Assembly (NCBI GenBank): GCA_026075535.2
Contig: AP026538.1
Coordinates: 3,348,001-3,412,000 of the forward strand
Length of the DNA: 64,000 nt
Reading direction: 5' to 3'
DNA from: Tricholoma matsutake
Taxonomy: Eukaryota; Basidiomycota; Agaricomycetes; Agaricales; Tricholomataceae
Shown here: piece by piece, positions 55,929 through 64,000 of the stretch
Numbering within the stretch: the first letter of the stretch is position 1
Layout: the number at the start of each line of letters is the position of its first letter
Position numbers and translations under genes: made by a program
The notes under the pieces: model-generated
The model's input: only the letters and a program-made list of their open reading frames with translations
Told to the model about the DNA's origin: nothing
Database searches by the model: none

Positions 55929-56299
55929 TTACCCCCCTTTTATGCCTTGACTTCCAGTGAGAAAAATAGCATGTTTGTCCCCTCCATGAAAATTTGGTAA
56001 GGCCAGAATTTCATCCCCTCATACACCATTCTCGCAATGTGACATGGAGCATTTGGATTACATTTAAAGAATTCTGAGTTCTCAATTTATTGAGAATGAG
56101 GTTATGTTAGACTGAGGAATAGAGAATGTCTCAAATCTAATAGCACGGGGATCTCTGAACCCTAGTTCCAACTATATATAGATTGTATCCTGAGCTCGAG
56201 TAAGTCTCAGAACCATGACGTGGCAACTGCCAAAGTTGTCTCACAAGTGGTGAGCACAACTCTGCTATCCCTCACACTTCTACCTTGCCTCTACCACCA
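55929..56299 (-). mobile_element. Internal remnant beside the LTR3 LTR
   Basis: The polypurine tract at 55929-55941 and the following few hundred bases should be the 3' internal end of the LTR3 element. No coding domain was recognised. The rest of the element is gone. Confidence 0.4.
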
Positions 56300-56767
56300 C
56301 CACAAATCTGTCATCACCCACTGCCTCCACTCCCACGCCCACTCTCACATCAACTAACACTGCCAACTGTTGCCAATTGGGCCCAAATGACTAGGTAATT
56401 TTTTATTTATTTATGTTATCTACTGCAAGACAGTTTCCATGATTCACTCCACCATCTCTACCACCTGCAAACGAGCTGACTGGATGGTACGCAGGTCCAA
56501 AAGATGACAACTGTCATTTGGGCTATAGTTTTTTGTTTTGTTTGTGGAAGGGAGTTGGGTCTCCCAACACTCAAGAAAGGGAACGAGACTAAGATGAACA
56601 TAGTGTGGAATTAAGAAAAGATGATCTCTACAAGGTCTCGTATGATAATGTCAACATAGTAGCATGTGATCCTCATGTGATCATGTTGATAAGTCATCAA
56701 TTGATCGTTGTGTCGATCATGTTGTAGCGTAGCATAGCGACGTTGTAAGAGAGGCGACTCTCTTACA

Positions 56768-59700
56768 CCCACCCAGGTTCCAAAAGATTATTCCTCTTCC
56801 TGAGCTATCCATTCCTGCAAGGCCTCTGTTTCCAACAACTCTGTCTGTGGCAGCCATAAGTCTGATTCCACCTCATATCCCTTCCATCTTACCAGGTACT
56901 GCTTCACTCATCCTCTTGGTCTCTCATCCAAAATCCTGTCAATGAAATATTCCATTACTCCTTTCTCTGTGACGATAGGACCTGGTCATTCCAATTCTCG
57001 TCCTGGGAAAAGTTTGGGGTCATTTTCAATGTGCATTTTTAGTTGGGATACATGGAAATTTTCATATTGTTTTGCAGATGGTGGCAGGAGCAGTCTGTAT
57101 GTCGATGATTCTGGGTTTGCTTCTATCACGTCGTATGGTCTGTCAAAGCATGGCATGAATTTTGCAACCCAGCCATCTTTTGCTCACATGTAGTCCCGTC
57201 TCCGCCATGCTGTTGCAAGCATTACTTGGTCGCCAACTTTATACTCCAGGTCTGCTCTTTGATCGCTGTTGGCATGATGTGCCTGTGAGATCTTCACTCC
57301 TAGCAAAACATCTCGTGTGCCCTTGATGTTGTGTTCAATTGTTTCAAGGATTGACCTCACCATTTGCATGGTGTCTTCTTCAACACTGCTTTTGTTAGGC
57401 AATGGAGGCAACAATTGGGGTGATCTGCCTGTTTTGAGTACAAATGGTGAGAAACCTGTTGATGCATTTATAGTGTTCATTATGTTGAATCTGACTTTAG
57501 GCAGTGCCTTCGACCACCCTTTCTGATTTTGCTCCACATGGTACCACAAGCACTGTACTACCATTTTGTTTGTGCGCTCAGATGCGCCATCTGTTTCTGG
57601 ATGATATGATGTAGATAGTTTGTGTCGTATTCTGGTGAGTTTCATTAGTGCTTTCCAGAACTTGCTCACAAAGATTTTATCTCTATCTGAAATTATTTCA
57701 TGTGGACATCCATTCTTGCAGTACCACCTGTCAAAGAAAATGTTCGCAAACTCCTCTGCAGTGATTTTGGTGGAGCAGGGTGCAATTTGAATGTCTGCCC
57801 CCAAGTGGTCCATCATCATCATGATCACATCATTTCCTTTGTCTGACAGTAGCGGTCCCACAAAATCAATTGCCACTGACTCAAATCTCGTGTCTGGTAC
57901 CGGTAGGGGGTGTAGGGGTCCCACGACTTTGCTAGTACTCAATTTGTTTTGTTGGCAGTCTGTGCATCCAGGAATATATGCTGACAAGAGGTCCCTTCGC
58001 ATATTAGGCCAGTAGAATTCATTGCGCAATGTTAAGTATGATTTTTCTCCTCCAAAATGTCCCAAGTTGTTGTGGGCTAATCAGTACAAGTCTTCTCTCA
58101 GGTGTTTGTATTTTGGGATTATTAAACAGCCTCCCATGAAAACTGTTTTTCTGTGTTATGTTGAGTTTTTTGTCAATCATTCTGCACTTCAAGTCTTTCA
58201 TGATACCAGTGCACCATGAGTCGTGCTTGTAGCCTTTTCTAATGTTTGCGAAAATCCATGGGTTGCTTTCAATTGTGAAAACCACAGTGACAGTAGTGGG
58301 GGGCATTTCTTTTGGCATCCTAGAAAGTGCGTCTGCTATGGTGTTATCCTCCCCCTTGATGTAGGTGATTGTATAGTCATATTGCAACAAATATTCCATC
58401 CATCTGGCTTGTCTTAGCAACAGGTCCTTTTGCATGTCAAAATTCTTTAGTGTTTTGTGATCTGTGTAGACGTTGATGTGTGTTCCTAATAGGTCGACAC
58501 GCCATTTCGTTACTGCACATAGGATGCTAAGCAATTCTTGCTCATGTACTGGATAATGCAGCTCTGCCCCTTTTAACTGGTGGCTTTCGAATGCTACAGG
58601 TTGCACCATCTCCCACATTTTTCTAAACAATAGCATGGCTCCCATTCAACATTTGCTTGCGTTGCATGTGACATAAATCTTGTTTTCACCCAGATTATGA
58701 TGGTCAATTGATACAAGACAGTCTCTTCTGAGGACTAGTCCTTTAATAGCATTGAAGGCAAACTGATGTTCCGCCATCCATGTGGGGAAACATCCATTGC
58801 ATTGTTTCTTCATTAACAGTGTCAGAACCATGGTATGTTCTGCTAGTGCTGGGAGGAACACACTAATGTATCATACTAATCCTAGGAATTGGCGTACTTG
58901 TTTTGCTGATTTCGGTGCCTGCCAATTTAGAATTTTCTCCACCTTTGATCCATCTGCTTCAATTCCTCTCCCTGAGATATGGTGACCAAGGAAATCCATT
59001 TCTGTTTTGAACAGTGATGATTTCTTCAATGAGCAAAACAAATGTGCCATGCACAATGCATTGAGCACTTTTGTGACATTCTCCTTATGTTCTGCCAAGG
59101 TAGAGGACCAAATGATAATATCATTGAGATATATGTGGCATATCTTGCCTATTAGTGACAATAATGCCAGGGTGACGTGTTGTTGGTGTGTCGCTGGAGA
59201 ATTATGAAGTCCCATTGGCATGACTACCCACTCCCATAGTCCAAAGGGGGTGAGTGTCGCGGTGTATTTGACATGATCTGGGTTCATTAATGTTTGGAAG
59301 AACGAATTCATCATGTCTATTTTTCCCCAGATTTTCCCTTTAGAGCAATCTGCCAAGATGTCTTCAATTCGAGGGAGAGGGTAGCAGTCAGGGATCATGA
59401 TCACATTTAGTTTTCTGTGGTTGTTCACCCAGCAAGGGAGAACTGATTTGTCGGCCTTAGGAATAATGAAGGAAGGTGATGCAAAGGGTGACGAGGACAC
59501 TCATATGCATCCAGCCACTACATGCTGTTCAATGAGTGTTTTCCATCCCTCTCTGTACTTTTGAGGGCATGAGTATGCTCTTCCCATGGACACTGGTAGG
59601 CCTGGTTTAATGTCGATGTTATGGTAAACACTTGTTGGCAGGTCTTTCGCATGGGGAATGTGAGTAGGGAAACAGTCACTGAAGGTTTCCTTATACTTTG

Positions 59701-60590
59701 TGTCCAAAGCTTGTAGTATTTCCTGTCCTGCCAATTGTTGTATTTGCATTTTAATCAGGCCTATGATGTCCACTGGTTTTGATGTGTACTCCTCAAAATT
59801 GAAATGCTCTGGGTTTTTGTTGAATAATTTGAGTAATTTGTTGTGTACTTTTGTTTGTGCCATTTTGAGCTCATGGTGTGCTAGTTTGATCTCTAATGCT
59901 ATCTTCTTTTGTTGTTGTGGAGGCACTAACTGTGTGATGCGTCTCCATGGGGTGGCTGGGTTTAGAAGATCATATCCAGTTTCTTTTGCTATAACTGTTT
60001 GCAGTTCCACGTCAATGACTATTTTGTTCTTTGAGAGGAAATCAAGTCCTAAAATGAGGTCAGTATGCAACCTGGGGCAGATTATTGCATTGACAATGTG
60101 GGATTTCCATAATGAATCAGGCGATTGGAGATGTAATTTACAGTATTCATTTAAAACATAGGCAGAGTCCTTCTTTCCTTCCTTCTTCTCTACAAATGCC
60201 CCAGAAACCAAGTATGGATTGAATAGTGTTCTTCATTGCAATGCCAAGATGTCCACCAAGTCAGATGAAATCAGCACTGGGGGACAGCCATGGTCAATAA
60301 GTGCTTTGTAAGGTGTAGGAGCACAAATGGCTGGAGCATCAATGCAACATGTCCACCACAGATGTTTAGGAAAGGATATTGGATTCAGTACATACTCTTC
60401 GATTTCATCATCCTCGAATTCTACATTTTTGTCACTCTCTTTGTTGAAGATTGCGTTTACAACAGTCATAGGCTGGGCTTTTTCAAAAATCGTCTTGGCT
60501 TTCAACGTGTTAGCTAACGTTATGTTTTTACAAGCCTCTGCAGTTGGTCTAATGTCTGTGCCTAGTGGGCAGTCGGGAGAGTAGTGACCT
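56768..60590 (-). pseudogene. Ty3-2 pol: protease, RT, RNase H, integrase, chromodomain
   Basis: Protease-like ALIDHGCPPVLIS lies at about 60290 and DLILGLDFLSKN at about 60045. RT runs 59500-58600; the catalytic strand reads IYLNDIIIW (about 59130), where YxDD would be expected, so one active-site Asp is replaced. RNase H follows (YTDHKTLKNF, about 58460). Integrase occupies 58065-57184 with CTDCQQ, DFVGPL, ISDRDKIF and YHPETDGASERTN. A chromodomain (VKQYLVRWKGYEVES) ends near 56790. TGA stops interrupt at 60233, 59501, 58871, 58646 and 57184 and in the tail; one frameshift lies near 58050. Confidence 0.88.
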
Positions 60591-61600
60591 GCATAGAAAG
60601 TTCAGCACCTAAAACAACCCTGGTGAGCTCTTAACAGGTCATGTTCAGCTGCATTGAGTTTGGCTATGAATGCACCGACTGCGCCAGTCGTGTTTGAAGT
60701 TGCCACTGGTGTTGCTGCATTGCTGGTTGTGACTGTATGCATACCATTTCCCTTCTGAGTAGCGCTGTTTGCATGCCCTTTACTCACAGCTATCTTCAAC
60801 CACTCCTGTCATTTTCCTTCAATTTCCATGTCCAGTAGATGAACTTGCTCAATCCAATCATCAATATCTGCGATAGTGTCCAGCATGCCATGAGCATTTT
60901 GTGCATTGTATGATCCTTTCAATGTTGGTGATAGGCATGGTACAAAGTGACTTCATAATTTATTCTCTGCGATATGGTAGTCTGATCCTGCGATGTTCAG
61001 TTCCATGTTCACTTTGCAGATGGACTCTGTCCATGTCAGAAATGGTGTGATCCCTTGCATGGCAATTTGTGTGGAAACCAAGGAATCTTGCCAAGTGCAG
61101 GGTAGGAAATTCTTCTTGAATTCTAGTATGAAAGCTGGGAACATGGCGGTGGACAGTCAGGTGTGGTTAGCATTGACCCATGATTGTACTGCAGACGACT
61201 CAAAGTTATATAGTATTGCTTGGACATGGTTTGCTTCTTCTACTTTCTTTGTCTGGAAATAGCATTTACACACATTTTCGAAAACGTGCACAGCTGCAAT
61301 GGTGATGTGACTGGTGGACAGGATGGGTGCATGGCTAGGCGATTGTTGGAGGACAGTGGTGGGGATATAGTTTATTTTGTTCATGTTGTTCAGGCTAGTA
61401 GTCAGGTTTTGGTTGTATGCATGGGAGGCGGTGAATTCGGTATCAGATTCTGAGTCATTGTCTTGTTGGTGAATGGGGGGCACCGGATTGTTTATCGCAG
61501 GCATTGTTGGTGGCATTGGGGTGAGAGGGGGAAGTGAACCTCTGGTTGCAGTGGTGTGGTAGCTTTCACTTTGGGTTGGCAAGCCTGACTATGCATAGCA
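60591..61600 (-). pseudogene. Ty3-2 gag
   Basis: Frames 61582-61157, 61144-60953 and 60799-60602 are collinear and separated only by TGA codons. The middle part resembles a retrotransposon gag capsid (QSWVNANHT, FLEFKKNFLP-like). A Cys/His knuckle is split by TGA at 60602-60604 (CFRC, then HYSPDC). No clear start ATG was found. Confidence 0.75.
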
Positions 61601-62299
61601 TGGGGCTGGGTTGTCAGGGGCAGTTGAGACAGTTTGGGGGGGGTGGGGTGGGTGTTCAGGTTTAATGGTAGGTTTCTGAGGTTTTGAGGTTTATATAGAT
61701 TTCCAGTGACTATATGCGTGAAGGAAGTATATGTGCAAATGTGCAAATGGGTGTCTTCTTTTGTCAGGGAGGTTGTGGATCAATAGGATCAATGACATTA
61801 TAGATTCCTAAAAGGTGATGTGGGCTTTGTCTGGTTTCAATGACATTATTCAGGGCAGGTTATGCATGGCGGGGAAAAAGTATTGGCGATAAGGGGTTTT
61901 CAGGTGTTGAAATTTTTGGTGTACTAAGTTTCTTCTGGGTTTCTGGTGTTCCTTTATGCTGAATCTTAAAAAAAAAGTGGAAGGGAGTTGGGTCTCCCAA
62001 CACTCAAGAAAGGGAATGAGACTAAGATGAACATAGTATGGAATTAAGAAAAGATGATCTCTACAAGGTCTCGTACAATAATGTCAACATAGTAGCATGT
62101 GATCCTCATGTGATCATGTTGATAAGTCATCGATCAATTGTTGTGTTGATCGTGTTGTAGCATAGTATGGCAACATTGTAAGAGAGGCGACTCTCTTACA
62201 GTTTGTTTGTTTTGTTTTTTGTCTATCAATTAACTAATTGTATTCTATCGAATTATAGGTTGTACATGACAACAAGACATGTATGAAGCAAGCCGATGT

Positions 62300-64000
62300 G
62301 AGAGTGTTGACACAGGCTGGGAGGATGCAGAAGTTTGTCGATCCAGTCGCCAAATTCTTCTTCTACTTCGACATCGTCATCTTCAGTTTGTCGAGGACAT
62401 CACAAAAGACTGTCTGGCCCATGGTGTGTACCTGCAACATGAACTAGCATGAAGTGGAACGTTAGAATGGAAACAATCCATTGGTTGATGCTAGCGCTAG
62501 GCGCGATATTGGGATTTGAGAGCATGCCTTTGATATACCTTGCATCGACCTCAACAATAAGGTTTCGTACCCCTATCAAATATAAACAAAGTGCCCCAAG
62601 GGCTCGATATAGACCATAAAGTTTGAGTTTTGGTTGCAAGAACTGGGATTCATGGTCGTTGAGCATGATTGAGCCAAATTGACTGTAGTATTGTTTCAAG
62701 GGTTATTGCAGTTGCATTGCACTAGGAAATAGCTGATTGTGATGCTTGATGTGTCGACTGTGAGGATGACTGGGGCATTTGAGGTATAGTTGATGGCTCG
62801 AATCACTGGCAAGTTTAGGAGTGCTTGCTTGAGATCTTCTTGCGCTGCTACCTGAGATGGGCCAAATTTGAAGGGCACATCTTTTCAGGTAAGGTTGATT
62901 AGCACAGCTGCTCGATGTGCAAAACTTTGAATAAAAATTCGACAAACTCCAATCGTTCCTAAGAATGCCTTAACTTCCATGAGCATACAACATGGACCCC
63001 ACTTCTGAATCTTATCAATATGCATTGGGTCAGCCATTCAACCTTGAATATTGCATCAATGACCTAAAACAATTATTTTGGGGACACAAGCAAATAGTTT
63101 TGGTCCTGAGAACATCCCACCACAATACTTCATGCGCTGGATGATACGATTCAGATTCTCAAAATGCTCCCATACGAATTGTCGAATGCCTGAGTTGTCA
63201 GTGATCATTTCATATGACCCACTGATCATTCGATATTCTGATTTCAGACACTTCACTGGTGTGTTGTCGATATAAGGGATTGTGATATAAGGGACTTTGG
63301 GTTGTAGGATGAAAGTGACTTTGTCATGTAAGTTTGGAACTGAGTTTGTCCAACCCATCAGTAGGGTGATGATTCAAAGTGCACCAAATGGGGTCTGGAA
63401 AATCATTAGATCTCAAGAGGATTCAGATATGAGCCTTTCATTGAATGCAACATATAAATCCAACATTCCACCACAAGCGCATCCTCCAAACCGTTTGGCT
63501 AAATGCTCGGGGATTGGGACAACACCTGAGTGCTGAATCATAACTTGGTTTAGTGGCTCGAGACTGTGGACTATTTGGAGCAATTTTGCGTCTTTCTTTG
63601 CAACACAAAACCATCACGATCGGTATGATGAGTTCGATGACTTGTAGACTCCTGCTTCGATCTTCTTTTTCAGCATTTTGCAAATCTGTTCATACAAACC
63701 AGGCAGTATGGGGGTATTGCATTCGACCCAAGGAGTGTGAGGGACAACTGGGAACTCAATAGGGGGAAAGAAATCTGGTTGAAATCTTCCTCATTTGTTT
63801 TCGGTCCATGTGAACCCCACTTGCTGGTTTCAAATGAAGTCATGCATGAGATCTCATTCTTGAGGCCATAGAAAATCGCCTGGATGATTTTGATCGATGA
63901 TGTTTTTGCATTTGAGGTTATATTGGGGAGTTGGTTTGAATATCGGAGGATGGGGATTCAGTGGAGGCATGTCTTTGAGGGAATCACCCTTGATGTGTCA
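62300..64000 (-). pseudogene. Fourth Ty3/Gypsy element, RT and RNase H, partial
   Basis: Reading minus from the window end, RT fingers (SSYRSRWFCVAKKD, about 63600; LLMGWTNSVPNLHDKVTFI, about 63330) lead to IPYIDNTPV (about 63260), where the second active-site Asp is Asn. The palm-thumb part continues to KAFLGTIGVCRIFI (about 62955). RNase H follows with LTVDTS (about 62755) and VEVDARYIKGML. A late VHVAGTHHGPDSL ends near 62400. An acidic segment follows to about 62300. Frameshifts and TGA stops occur throughout. The 5' part lies beyond the window. Confidence 0.78.

Larger units (their letters stand above)
56545..62200 (-). mobile_element. Complete chromovirus Ty3-2
   Basis: The 5656-bp element has 223-bp LTRs (56545-56767 and 61978-62200) and a perfect 5-bp duplication GTTTG (56540-56544, 62201-62205). 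On the minus strand each LTR begins with the palindrome TGTAAGAGAG-loop-CTCTCTTACA, and the other end has GGGAG...CTCCC. A polypurine stretch (CTGGGTGGG) adjoins the 3' LTR. The gag-pol frame is riddled with TGA stops. CpG is nearly absent. Confidence 0.94.
56300..62290 (+). repeat. Intron-bearing hairpin unit, copy G, split by Ty3-2
   Basis: A GGGCCCAAATGACTAG arm (56379) is followed by GTAATTTTTT...CAAG. The second arm GTCATTTGGGC lies at 56514. The next intron-like T-rich segment starts at 56528, is broken by Ty3-2 (56545-62200) and resumes at 62206. It ends with branch-like AACTAATTG and acceptor AATTATAG (62260), then GTTGTACATGACAACAAG as in the other units. Confidence 0.5.

Noticed and set aside
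56768..61600. Alternative genetic code reading TGA as Arg or Trp
   Set aside because: RPP1 and the MFS gene need no recoding, and the TGA codons are confined to decayed repeats and fit CpG transitions.

Overview
This is nuclear DNA of a filamentous fungus, almost certainly a basidiomycete of the Agaricomycetes. Genes carry many 45-65 nt GT-AG introns, and the mobile-element families (Plavaka, HARBI1 with a Myb/SANT partner, pogo, hAT miniatures, chromodomain Ty3 elements, RNase H-bearing LINEs) are those that fill agaricomycete genomes. All names rest on reading motifs by eye; no database search was run.

Only two ordinary host genes look intact. RPP1, an RNase P/MRP protein subunit, lies at 19142-20537 (minus, 5 exons). 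A DHA1-type MFS transporter lies at 51989-54225 (minus, 11 exons). Both sit in CpG-rich islands. Most of the rest is repeats, mostly CpG-poor, layered by nested insertion.

Layout. 1-2013: decayed CR-effector (Crinkler-type) gene. 2741-3887: tRNA-like sequence split by a hAT element. 4952-5604: solo LTR. 5940-14165: decayed Plavaka locus with a divergent accessory gene, itself hit by a hAT element. 14227-18620: 3' end of a chromovirus whose LTR was hit by a two-gene PIF/Harbinger element. 18640-19141: DUF6589-like scrap. 19142-20537: RPP1. 21261-23939: tRNA-headed and intron-bearing repeats. 23940-31653: an LTR split by a complete 7.3-kb chromovirus (Ty3-1). 31855-36925: hAT elements nested in a tRNA-headed repeat and in LINE fragments. 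36926-42450: LINE-like genes cut by two hAT elements. 43690-44900: repeats with a foldback MITE. 45290-50670: two inverted copies of an LTR-like repeat, one holding a complete pogo element. 51989-54225: MFS gene. 55492-64000: LTR remnants, a second complete chromovirus (Ty3-2) and part of a fourth Ty3 element running off the window.

Four signals go beyond routine annotation. The Ty3-1 LTR carries six tandem hairpins with different stems but nearly the same AAGCC loop. The same element has an 11-nt self-priming site. A dispersed family of non-coding-looking units, each with a hairpin next to a spliceosomal intron, occurs at seven loci and rides inside hAT elements. Nearly every point-nonsense lesion read in the elements is TGA, consistent with CGA to TGA decay by CpG deamination.
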